Shown here piece after piece: positions 37,370 to 44,802 of a stretch of DNA of 63,360 nt. This stretch comes from Catenulispora pinistramenti (lineage in GTDB: Bacteria; Actinomycetota; Actinomycetes; Streptomycetales; Catenulisporaceae): NCBI RefSeq assembly GCF_018274385.1, contig NZ_JAAFYZ010000034.1, positions 1 through 63,360 of the forward strand, read 5' to 3'. The notes below the pieces were generated by a model. The model saw only the letters and a program-made list of their open reading frames with translations. It searched no databases and had not been told where the DNA came from. The position numbers and the translations under genes are program-made. Positions within the stretch are counted from its first letter, which is position 1; every line of letters begins with the position of its first letter.

Positions 37370-38605
37370 ATGGACGAGCATGCCGAAGTGGTGGTGCTGG
37401 AACAGGCCGTCGAGCAGGTGGCTCGGGTTGCGGCGATCGACATTGCCAAAGCCAGCGCGATGGTGTGCACCAGGGTGCCCAGCCAGAAGAACCCTGATCG
37501 GCGGGTGCAGAAGACGTTCCCGGTGAAGGCGACCACCAACGCGATCGCCGAGCTGGCCGACCACCTGGTGTGTCAGAGCATCGAGCTGGTGGTGATGGAG
37601 GCGACCTCGGACTACTGGGGGCCCTTCTTCTACCAGCTGGAGGCCAGGGGGCTGAAGGTGCGGCTGGTCAACGCCCGGGATGTGAAGAACGTGCCGGGCC
37701 GGCCCAAAACCGACAAGCTGGATGCGATCTGGCTGGCCAAACTGGCCGAGCGCGGGATGCTGCGGCCGTCGTTCGTGCCCGGCAAGCCGGTCCGGCAGCT
37801 ACGCGGACTCACCCGGCTGCGGACCGCCCTGACCGAGGACCGCTCCCGCTACCGCAACCGGATCGAGAAGGTCCTGGAGGACGCCTGTTTGAAGGTGACC
37901 GACAAGACCGATGGCGCCTCGGACCTGTTCGGGGTCTCCGGCCGGGCGATGCTGGACGCCCTGATCGCCGGCGAACGCAACCCGCGGACGCTGGCCGAAC
38001 TGGCCCAAGGCCGGATGCGCGCCAAGATCCCCAAGCTGGTCGAGGCCGTGACCGGACACTTCGAGGACCACCACGCATACCTGATCGGGATGCTGCTGGA
38101 CGACCACGACCGGCTGACCGCACAGATCCAGGAGCTGACCGCCCGGATCGAAGCCGTGATCGCCGAGTTGGACCCGACACCCCCGCCCGATCCCGACCAC
38201 CCGACCCGCATGCCGCTGCTCGACCGGCTCGATGAGATCCCCGGAGTCGGCCGGGACACCGCAGCGGCGATCATCGCCAAGACGAAGATCGACGGCTCGA
38301 CCGCACGCACGGTTGCCCGAATATGCCGGGCCGATCTGATCGTCATCGATGACATCGGCATGCTCCCCGTCGCTGCGGAAGCCGCCGAGGCGTTCTACCG
38401 GATCATCGACGCCGCCTACGAGCGTCGCTCGATCGCCGTGACCTCGAACATCCACCCCAGTGGCTTCGATTCGATCATGCCGAAGACCATCGCCACCGCA
38501 GCAGTCGATCGCCTGCTCCACCACGCACATCTAGTGCTGACCAGCGGCGACTCACACCGGCTGGCCCAGGCTCTCGCCGGCAAGGGGGTGGTCCCGCTGA
38601 ACTGA
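37370..38605 (+). CDS. Chimeric ORF: IS110 transposase N-part joined in frame to an IS21 IstB C-part
   Basis: 411 residues from the ATG at 37370, with GGAGGGAG about 6 nt upstream. Residues 1-310 are an IS110-type DEDD transposase: AAIDIAKASAMV, ELVVMEATSDYW, KTDKLDAIWLAKLAERG, and the start of the Transposase_20 domain, LDEIPGVGRDTAAAIIA. Around residue 312 (nt 38305) it switches to the C-terminal third of an IstB/DnaA-like ATPase: ADLIVIDDIGML (Walker B), SIAVTSNIHPSGF (sensor-like) and AAVDRLLHHAHLVLTSGDSHR. Neither half is complete: the IS110 C-terminal Ser region and the IstB Walker A are missing. It is most simply a deletion junction between two insertion sequences, yet the frame stays open. 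Confidence 0.85.
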   Translation: MDEHAEVVVLEQAVEQVARVAAIDIAKASAMVCTRVPSQKNPDRRVQKTFPVKATTNAIAELADHLVCQSIELVVMEATSDYWGPFFYQLEARGLKVRLVNARDVKNVPGRPKTDKLDAIWLAKLAERGMLRPSFVPGKPVRQLRGLTRLRTALTEDRSRYRNRIEKVLEDACLKVTDKTDGASDLFGVSGRAMLDALIAGERNPRTLAELAQGRMRAKIPKLVEAVTGHFEDHHAYLIGMLLDDHDRLTAQIQELTARIEAVIAELDPTPPPDPDHPTRMPLLDRLDEIPGVGRDTAAAIIAKTKIDGSTARTVARICRADLIVIDDIGMLPVAAEAAEAFYRIIDAAYERRSIAVTSNIHPSGFDSIMPKTIATAAVDRLLHHAHLVLTSGDSHRLAQALAGKGVVPLN

Positions 38606-38629
38606 CCACCGACGGGAGCTCCACAGCCC

Positions 38630-38651
38630 GCCCACCGAGACTTCGGTGGGC
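38630..38651 (+). terminator. Hairpin after the chimeric ORF
   Basis: 9-bp arms GCCCACCGA (38630-38638) and TCGGTGGGC (38643-38651) with loop GACT, 25 bp after the stop. It is probably the native end of the IS21-type operon. Confidence 0.6.
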
Positions 38652-38669
38652 ACACACCTGGATTTCCGA

Positions 38670-40352
38670 GGTTCTGGCGCTGATCTTGTGATCGGCCGCG
38701 TCCGTGATCTTCAGGCGTAGATCACCCGCTTGCGGAGCAGATCGAACTTCGCGCGGCCATACATCTGGCGTTTCAGCATCTTGATACGGTTGACGTGGCC
38801 TTCGACGGCACCGGAGCTGAACGGCAGGGTCAGGCCGGCGGTGACGGCGGCGTGGTCTTGGACGATGCCCCTGGTGAACGGGATCAGGTCGGGCAGCTCG
38901 GCGATGCGGACCTCGGGATCCAGGCGTTGAGTAGGTGTCCGTCGAGGTTGACCATCATTTTGGCGAAGTCTGTGACTAGCCCGGACAGGTCGTCCAGTTC
39001 CGGGCAGCGGGCCAGGATGCCTTTGAGTCGCTGTTGCTCGTCGGCGGATAGGCCCTCGGGGTGGCGGGTCAGCCAGCCGGTGGCGTCCCGGACCGTCGGC
39101 GGCACCGGGACGGCCGGGATCTTCGCGGCCTGTTTGCGGTAGGGCGCCAGGAACCGGCGCACGGTGCGGTCGGTGGCCTCATAGCCCAGGTCGCGCAGCT
39201 CGGCGGTGATGACGACGGCATCGGTGATCCCGGCGTTCCAGCGCTCGATGACGTAGGGCTTGAAGTCGTCCAGCACGCTGGGCCGGGTGACACCGCCCAT
39301 GAGCTGGGACGGGTTGTCGGCGTCGGCGTAGCGGCGGACGGTCTTGGCGTCCCAGCCGAGCTTGCGCTGGATCTTCGTCAGGGTGGCGCCCTCATCCAGC
39401 AGTTCGTGGACCATGCGGTGCCGTTCGATGGTGCGGATAGCCAGAGGCGAGGTGGTCGCTTCGGTCGCTGCCAGGTCCAACGTCGCCGGTGCGGCGGGCT
39501 CCGCGACCGGTTCGCGCAGGCAGCCGCGGTGCCGGGCGACCGTCGTCTCCACGGCCTCGCACAAGTTGTTCCACAAGTGCCAGCGATCAGCTACCTGGAG
39601 TGCGTCGGGGGCGCCGAGTCGGGCGGCCTCGGCGTAGGCGCCGGCCCGGTCGCGGCAGATCACCTCGACGCCGGGATGCGCGAGTAGCCACGCCGCGACC
39701 GGGCCCGCGGTGCGCTCGGGCAGCAGCTCGACCGGTCGACGCGTGGTCATGTCGATCAGTACCGTGCCGTAGACGTGGCCCTTGCGCAGGGCGAAGTCGT
39801 CGATCCCGAGGACCTGCGGCCCGGTCGCCGACTGGCTCTCGGGCAGCGCGCGGACCCGCCGCAGCAGGGTGTGCCTGCTCACCGCGATACCGAGCTTCGC
39901 AGACAGCCGCGCTCCAGCCCGGCCGGCCAGCGCCAAGCCGATCGCGTCGAACTCGTCGAGCAGTAGCGGCGTGAACCGGGAGTGCGGGCTGGTCAGCCCC
40001 GGTATCTGCTCGGCGAACGTGACAGCCTGGCAAGCCGGGTCCTGGCAGCGGAACCGCCGTACCGTCAGACGGATCACAACGCCGACGCCGCCGATCGCGA
40101 CGTCCCGCAGCTTGCCCACGTACCGGCCATGGACGCGGCCCGCGGCATCGCCGCAGTTCGGACATGCCGCCGAGTTGCTACGGGCGCGAGCGCCCAGCAC
40201 TACCGACCCGACGCCGCGCTCGATCTGCTCGACGATGACGCCGGCAAGGTGCGGCAGGAGTTCATAAGAACACTGTGATAGGCACCGCGCGATCCTCGCA
40301 GTGACCAGGCAAGATCACGAACCCGGCCAGTCACAAGATCAGCGCCAGAACC
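38670..40352 (-). mobile_element. ISL3-family element with 8-bp target duplication
   Basis: 1683 bp. Terminal inverted repeats begin GGTTCTGGCGCTGATCTTGTGA on both ends and continue imperfectly. The 8-bp direct repeat ATTTCCGA flanks it at 38662-38669 and 40353-40360, the duplication length of ISL3. Removing the element rejoins the IS21-like right end, so it landed inside that remnant. Confidence 0.93.
38711..40200 (-). pseudogene. ISL3-family transposase, frameshifted near the C-terminus
   Basis: The main frame (438 codons from a GTG at 40200) shows the N-terminal zinc finger CPNCG, RRFRCQDPACQAVTF, then VLGIDDFALRKG (first Asp), VICRDRAGAY (second Asp) and DRWHLWNNLCEA. At about 38925 it leaves the conserved frame and stops at 38884. 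In the neighbouring frame the normal ending continues (PFSSGAVEGHVNRIKMLKRQ with the catalytic Glu) to a TGA at 38711. A one-base indel thus removes the last catalytic residue. The N-terminal ~20 family residues also lie upstream of the start chosen. Confidence 0.85.
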
Positions 40353-40360
40353 ATTTCCGA

Positions 40361-40691
40361 TGTCCGCCGACCTCGCCTTCCGACATCCGCCCAACAAGGA
40401 CACTTCGTGGCCGTTGACACCACAGCGGCCAGGTAGGCCAGGTTCGCCGGGCAGCCACCCGTTAACCAAGCGCACCATCACATGAAACGGCGTGGGGCCG
40501 ATCTCCATCTGCATCCCCGCTGACTTGCCTCGGCCGGCTGGTCCGTGAACTGCGAGTCGAGCAGAGCTGGTGGTATGCCGCCCGCCCACCACCAGCCGCG
40601 CGAAATCACGCGAGCCGGTGGTTCGAATCGAATGCCGCGCTACCGACTGCACGGCCGGCTAGGACGTCGTCCGATCTCCGCGGGAACGCGA
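40361..40691. other. IS21-like right end and otherwise empty gap
   Basis: The first ~25 bp (TGTCCGCCGACCTCGCC followed by TTCCGACA) look like the outer end of an IS21-type element and continue the sequence interrupted by the ISL3 insertion. The remaining ~300 bp hold no recognisable gene or site. Confidence 0.4.
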
Positions 40692-41084
40692 CTATGTCGC
40701 GTTCATTCTTGGCAGATACCTCCTCACGGCGCGACGCGGCGGGCCCGGCCCGGCCGAGGGCGGCCGGCCTGGGCCGCGCCTGAACTTCCTCGCGAAAGTG
40801 CGGATCGTGGCTGGATACCAACATCGTCGCCCGTCGACAAGCACATCTGGAGACGGGAATCGGTCCCGGTAGATGAGCTTGTACACAGCATCGGGCGTAG
40901 TGCCGAGGATCCTGGACGCACCAGAAACCCCGACAAGGGTGCCTTCCTGCATCATCCCCCTGCCGTCGATAGACCTCTCGATAGCACTTTCGACAGTAGT
41001 CGCGACAGGCATCGTGTCAACCCGCCCCCGGGTCGACAGGGCAAGTGCTGCGCATCCAGGCAGGTCTGATTCGTGCTCTGACAT
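40692..41084 (-). CDS. Small MerR/excisionase-type HTH DNA-binding protein
   Basis: The conserved core is VSGASRILGTTPDAVYKLIYRDRFPSPDVLVDGRRCWYPATI (in segments: VSGASRILGTTPDAVYKLI, then YRDRFPSPDVLVDG, then RRCWYPATI), a winged HTH in which a tyrosine-rich helix and a wing contact DNA, as in excisionases and small MerR-like regulators. A basic C-terminal tail (RKFRRGPGRPP) follows. The start is uncertain: ATG at 41084 gives 130 residues, while ATG at 40955 gives about 87 and covers the core. It is divergent from the radical SAM gene and the best candidate for binding the inverted repeats at 41264-41306. Confidence 0.6.
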   Translation of the reverse strand: MSEHESDLPGCAALALSTRGRVDTMPVATTVESAIERSIDGRGMMQEGTLVGVSGASRILGTTPDAVYKLIYRDRFPSPDVLVDGRRCWYPATIRTFARKFRRGPGRPPSAGPGPPRRAVRRYLPRMNAT

Positions 41085-41263
41085 CTGCTCGACATCGACT
41101 GTGCTTCGACCGCCTCCACTACCGCGGTGATGGGTGGCCGGCAGGGCCGGCCAAGTATCGGCTTGCGACGGTGTCCTCGCTCGTGTTGCTTGGCCGAATG
41201 ACTGCTGGCGCCGTGTGCAGCGCGTGGCGCCTGACCGGACCACCATCTGCGTAGACGCCATTT

Positions 41264-41306
41264 AATTGTCCAATTCATTGGAGCGGGTCCGAGCAATTGG
41301 ACAATT
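41264..41306 (+). promoter_or_regulatory. Palindromic operator upstream of the radical SAM gene
   Basis: AATTGTCCAATT (41264-41275) and its exact reverse complement AATTGGACAATT (41295-41306) lie 19 bp apart. CCAAT and ATTGG also face each other at 41270-41281, giving three related half-sites. The stretch is AT-rich in a GC-rich region and lies about 95 bp before the radical SAM start, in the gap shared with the HTH gene. Confidence 0.65.
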
Positions 41307-41398
41307 GAATTTATTTCGCAGACTATTGACTCATCCCTCGATCCTCTGGTTCCGTATTACTCGGAACACGCCGGACGCCGCTATCGGAAGGCTCTTCG

Positions 41399-42760
41399 AT
41401 GAGTGACCGTAAAAATGACAGCAACTACGTTCCCTCTCGATTCCTGAGCCTGTCCCACGATGAGGACGGTTCGCTGATCCTGTACTGCGCACGTACGGGT
41501 GCTGTCGGGGTCGTCGCCGATGGAGACGTTGATGCGGCACGAAGCGCGTTGCTGCCCGGCACGGTGACGGAAGGGCCTCTGGGCGGTATTCTCGCAGACC
41601 TGGAGCAAGGCGGATTCCTGGTGTCGGAAGGGGTCGATGAATCGGCGCTGGCGCACGAAGACTATATCCAGCGTTACACGGACAAGAGCCTTGAGCTGAT
41701 TGTCATGCCCACGGAGCAGTGTAATTTCCGCTGCGTCTACTGCTATGAGGCGTTCCTGCGCGGGGAGATGGCCCAGGATATCCGGGACGGTGTCAAAAGG
41801 TACGTCGAGTCACAGTCCGGGTTGGAGCAGCTGACCCTCTCGTGGTTCGGCGGGGAACCGCTACTGGCCGGCGATGTCGTGGCCGAGATCACCGAGTACT
41901 GCCAGTCATACGCCGAGCGGACCGGGGCGGCGTTCCTCTGCGCCGCGACGACGAACGGATACGAGCTCACTCCCGAATACGCGGAACGGATCCTCCCGCT
42001 GGGGCTCACGAACTTCCAGATCTCTCTGGACGGCGTCGAGCACGATCATGACGAACGCCGGGTCGGCGCGAACGGCGAAAAGACGTTCGCCCGCATCGTG
42101 GAGAACCTCCGGTATCTCCACGAGTCCGACCACGACTTCGAGGTCGCGATCCGCCACAACTTCGACCCGGGGAACCTTCCCCGCGTATCGGAGTTCTACG
42201 AGATGCTGAAGAGCGAGTTCGGCGGGGATGACCGGTTCGTCACCGAACTGCAGCCCATCGGGCGCTGGGGTGGACAAAACGACGCCGATCTGAGCGTCTG
42301 CGAAGGCAGGCCCATGCTTCGGTCCCTGATCGAAGCCAAGAAGCTCGCGCTGGACGCCGGCTTCCGGGACGCGCACGGAATCGACATGCTCCGCCCCAGT
42401 GGTGCCACCTGCTACGCCGCGAACCCCCGCTCGTTCGTCATCGGGTCCGACGGCAAGGTCTACAAATGCACCGTCGAGCTGGACTACCACGATCGCAACA
42501 TCGTGGGGCAGCTCCACGGCGACGGGACCATGGACTTGGACTGGCGAAAGATGGCGCTGTGGACGGAGACCAACGGCATGGACGCCGGCAAGAAGTGCGT
42601 CACCTGCTACTTCAGCCCCACGTGCCACGGCGCGATCTGTCCGAAGGAATGGATGGACGAGGACGAAGCCGAGTGCCCTAAGTCCAAGCACACGATCGGC
42701 GACACCTTGAAGCTCATCCGCGCGGAGAGCCTCTTCGTCAAGCCCGCCGGCGTCCCCTAG
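41399..42760 (+). CDS. Radical SAM/SPASM peptide maturase
   Basis: 453 residues from the ATG at 41399 (GGAAGG 9 nt upstream). Residues 1-95 form an N-terminal domain of the kind seen in RiPP radical SAM enzymes (SRFLSLSHDEDGSLILYC, ILADLEQGGFLV). The radical SAM core starts at residue 100 with CNFRCVYCY (Cys108, 112, 115 bind the SAM-reducing 4Fe-4S cluster), followed by WFGGEPLL and QISLDGVEHDHDERR. The C-terminal SPASM-like domain (about 330-430) has many Cys (CYAANPRSF, YKCTVELD, CVTCYFSPTCHGAIC, ECPKSKH) for auxiliary clusters. It would cross-link or otherwise modify the 22-residue peptide encoded 95 bp downstream. Confidence 0.93.
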   Translation: MSDRKNDSNYVPSRFLSLSHDEDGSLILYCARTGAVGVVADGDVDAARSALLPGTVTEGPLGGILADLEQGGFLVSEGVDESALAHEDYIQRYTDKSLELIVMPTEQCNFRCVYCYEAFLRGEMAQDIRDGVKRYVESQSGLEQLTLSWFGGEPLLAGDVVAEITEYCQSYAERTGAAFLCAATTNGYELTPEYAERILPLGLTNFQISLDGVEHDHDERRVGANGEKTFARIVENLRYLHESDHDFEVAIRHNFDPGNLPRVSEFYEMLKSEFGGDDRFVTELQPIGRWGGQNDADLSVCEGRPMLRSLIEAKKLALDAGFRDAHGIDMLRPSGATCYAANPRSFVIGSDGKVYKCTVELDYHDRNIVGQLHGDGTMDLDWRKMALWTETNGMDAGKKCVTCYFSPTCHGAICPKEWMDEDEAECPKSKHTIGDTLKLIRAESLFVKPAGVP

Positions 42761-42764
42761 AGCC

Positions 42765-42799
42765 CGGTAGGGCGGCACGGCGAAAGTACCGCCCTACCG
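42765..42799 (+). terminator. Hairpin between the radical SAM gene and the peptide gene
   Basis: Perfect 11-bp arms CGGTAGGGCGG (42765-42775) and CCGCCCTACCG (42789-42799), 4 nt after the radical SAM stop. It could terminate, attenuate or protect the upstream transcript, letting peptide and enzyme be made at different levels. Confidence 0.6.
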
Positions 42800-42855
42800 T
42801 TACCCGCCGCTGAACACTCAGCCGGCACCGTCAGAAAGCAGAGAGGGGGTGCCCA

Positions 42856-42924
42856 CCATGACCTGGATCGCGAAGTCGCGGATCAACAGCAAGCGCGAGC
42901 GGAAGCTCGACAACTACGGCTGCT
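42856..42924 (+). CDS. RiPP precursor peptide, 22 residues ending Asn-Tyr-Gly-Cys
   Basis: A short gene with ATG at 42856, GAGAGGGGG about 7-14 nt upstream and TAA at 42922. The peptide starts MTWIAKSRINSKRER and ends KLDNYGC. It has one Trp (position 3), one Tyr (20) and one Cys, which is the very C-terminal residue. A basic helical leader-like part precedes the short NYGC tail. It lies between a radical SAM maturase and a decarboxylase of the family that acts on C-terminal cysteines, which fits a peptide whose last residue is decarboxylated. An in-frame GTG three codons earlier is possible but sits on the ribosome site. The peptide's identity rests on context and composition only. Confidence 0.82.
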
Positions 42925-42932
42925 AACCGGCC

Positions 42933-42972
42933 GCCGGATGGGAGGCGACTCTGATCAGAGTCGCCTCCCATC
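42933..42972 (+). terminator. Perfect 40-nt palindrome after the peptide gene
   Basis: Arms 42933-42952 and 42953-42972 are exact reverse complements over 20 bp, starting 8 nt after the peptide stop. Such stems downstream of RiPP precursor genes act as attenuators or 3' stabilisers so that precursor outnumbers enzymes. Confidence 0.75.
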
Positions 42973-43044
42973 CGCTCATCCCGCCGCAGATCCCACCCGA
43001 ACTCCGTGTAGACCACCAAGCCTCCGCACCGAAGAAGGAAAACC

Positions 43045-43719
43045 ATGAACAACGCCCTACCTTGCGAGAAGCTGCTGATCGGAGTCAGCGGATCGATCCA
43101 CTGCTCCCAAATAGGCGGGTACCTTGCGCAAATCCGACGAGAGTTCGCCGTGTCGATCCGCGTCATCATGACCCGAACCGCCTGCGACATGGTGAACCCG
43201 AAGACGGTGGAACTCCACACCGACAGCCCGGTCATCGCCGACATCTGGGGCACGCCCCAATCAAAGAGCCCCCATATCACCGCCACTCGCTGGGCCGATC
43301 TCTTCGTGGTACTGCCCGCCTCCGCGAACATCCTCGGCAAAGCCGCCCACGGCATCGCGGACGACGTCCTGTCGACCGCGATTCTGGCCTCACGCGGACC
43401 GATAGCGTTCGCGCCGGCGATGAACCCGTCCATGTGGGAGAGTGCCGCAGTCCAACGGAACCTGCAGACGCTGAAGGAAGACGGCCACTACATCATCCCG
43501 CCGCAAGAGATCACCTCTGTGACCACCGGAGACTACGACTCCGGTCTCGGGCCGACTCCGGAGTCGCTCATGCCCCACCTTTGGCACGTGCTGATGAAGC
43601 ACACCAAAGATGTTTACTGGGAAGAGGCGACGCGAACCCTACCGATGACGCCAGCTGAACGTGCGCGGCAGAACTTGCCGCTGCTCGCCATAGCCGACAA
43701 GCAGCAGGCGAGTGCTTGA
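43045..43719 (+). CDS. Flavin-dependent cysteine decarboxylase (EpiD/Dfp family)
   Basis: 224 residues from the ATG at 43045, with AAGGA 5-6 nt upstream. It has the HFCD flavoprotein pattern: GVSGSIHC near the N-terminus (FMN phosphate), the catalytic His77 in PHITATRWAD, PASANILGK at 91-99 (PASANT motif) and PAMNPSMW at 124-131 (substrate-clamp motif). Members oxidatively decarboxylate a C-terminal Cys to an aminoenethiol (EpiD, MrsD) or phosphopantothenoylcysteine (Dfp CoaC). No CoaB domain is attached and it lies beside a peptide ending in Cys, so peptide decarboxylation is the likely role. The C-terminal ~40 residues extend beyond the minimal fold. Confidence 0.9.
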   Translation: MNNALPCEKLLIGVSGSIHCSQIGGYLAQIRREFAVSIRVIMTRTACDMVNPKTVELHTDSPVIADIWGTPQSKSPHITATRWADLFVVLPASANILGKAAHGIADDVLSTAILASRGPIAFAPAMNPSMWESAAVQRNLQTLKEDGHYIIPPQEITSVTTGDYDSGLGPTPESLMPHLWHVLMKHTKDVYWEEATRTLPMTPAERARQNLPLLAIADKQQASA

Positions 43720-43934
43720 CCGTCGGTTCATACTCGTCCGAGTGACCTTGGGCGATGCTCGATGCGAGGCCTCCGGCCAATTTGCTCGTCATGTATCAGC
43801 ACCATTGCTGACCCGACTTTGCTCTCGCTACTACACAGGTCCGTACTTGCGGAGCCAATTAGCGTTGACCCGACTCTGTGCCTGCCGAATACCTGGCTCT
43901 TGCAAGATTTTCGTGACGTGTCCGGTGGTTGTCG

Positions 43935-44457
43935 TCACAGCAGCAGGACGCGCTTTCGGAGAAGCGGGAGCCCAGCTCGTCCATACATCTGCCGCTTGGC
44001 TAGCTTGATCTTGGTGACGGTGCCCTCTACGACGCCGGAGCTCCATGGCGAGGTGACCGCGCCGAGCACTGCGTCCCAGTCCTTGTCCAGTCCTGTGGCG
44101 AAGGTCTTCAGCGCTGGCAGAGTGTCCGTTCGGGCTGCGTTCACCCACTTGAGTAGGCGTCCGTTGCTCGGCCGGCTTGTGAGCAGGCCGGCGAAGGCGG
44201 CGACATGTTCGCGCAGACGGGCCAGGTCAGGGCAGTCGTTCAGTGCTTGTTTCAGGCCGCTGCGCTCGTCCTCAGTCAGCGCGGCCTCAGGCCGCATGAG
44301 CCAGCCTACGAGGGTCCTGGTCTTCGGCGGGGTGACGGTAGTCGGCGGCAGTACGCCGCGTACCGTCAGGGTCCGCAGATACCGGGACAGGGTGCGGAAG
44401 CTGCAGACCAGTCCGCGCTCGGTCAGTTCAGCGTGCAGCGCGGTGGCTGAGTGGCAG
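43935..44457 (-). pseudogene. C-terminal fragment of a second ISL3 transposase
   Basis: The frame carries LVGWLMRPEAALTEDE, then LREHVAAFAGLLTSR and the ISL3 ending WSSGVVEGTVTKIKLAKRQ followed by LLRKRVLLL and TGA at 43935. The N-terminal two thirds are missing; upstream coding stops where a biosynthetic gene fragment begins (about 44457-44461). It is a different ISL3 lineage from 38670-40352. The 215 bp between the decarboxylase and this fragment hold the IS end and nothing else recognisable. Confidence 0.8.
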
Positions 44458-44460
44458 CCG

Positions 44461-44802
44461 AGTGTGGAGGGCCACCGCGAGATCGTGGAGCGCAACATCG
44501 CCTCGGCCAAGCTGCTCGGCGAGCGGCTGGCGGGGTTGCCCGGCGTGCGGTTGGCGGCCCCGGTCCGGCTCAACGTGGTCTGCTTCACCGTCGGGGAGGA
44601 CGGAGCCGGCGCGGTGAACCCGGCCGACGCGGCCGAGGCGGTCAAGGTGGTCGTCGCGGCCGTCGCCGAGAGCGGGCAGGTGTTCGTGACGCCCACGGTG
44701 CTGGCCGGGACGCCGGCCGTCCGGGTCGTGTTCAGCAACTGGCGGACCGGACCCGGCGACGACGATCTGATCTTCGAGGCCTTCCGGAGGGCGCTGTCAT
44801 GA
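44461..44802 (+). pseudogene. C-terminal tail of a PLP-dependent decarboxylase, 5' end cut by an IS
   Basis: About 113 codons: GHREIVERNIASAKLLGERLAGLPG, split here as GHREIVERNIASAK and LLGERLAGLPG, then RLNVVCFTVGEDG and VRVVFSNWRTG. This is the small C-terminal domain of group II (aromatic amino acid/glutamate type) PLP decarboxylases. The PLP-lysine domain is lost upstream at the ISL3 fragment. Its TGA overlaps the next ATG by 4 bp (ATGA), so it was the preceding gene of the PKS-NRPS operon and may have supplied a decarboxylated amine starter. Confidence 0.75.

Noticed and set aside
40955-41261. Extension of the small HTH gene to an ATG at 41261 (189 residues)
   Set aside because: The added residues have poor coding character and no ribosome site, and the start would abut the operator region; a start at 41084 or 40955 is more plausible.
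41399-43719. Lanthipeptide, thioamitide or linaridin assignment of the RiPP locus
   Set aside because: The decarboxylase fits these classes, but no LanB/LanM/LanC, YcaO/TfuA or linaridin-type genes are nearby and the precursor has no Ser/Thr-rich core.
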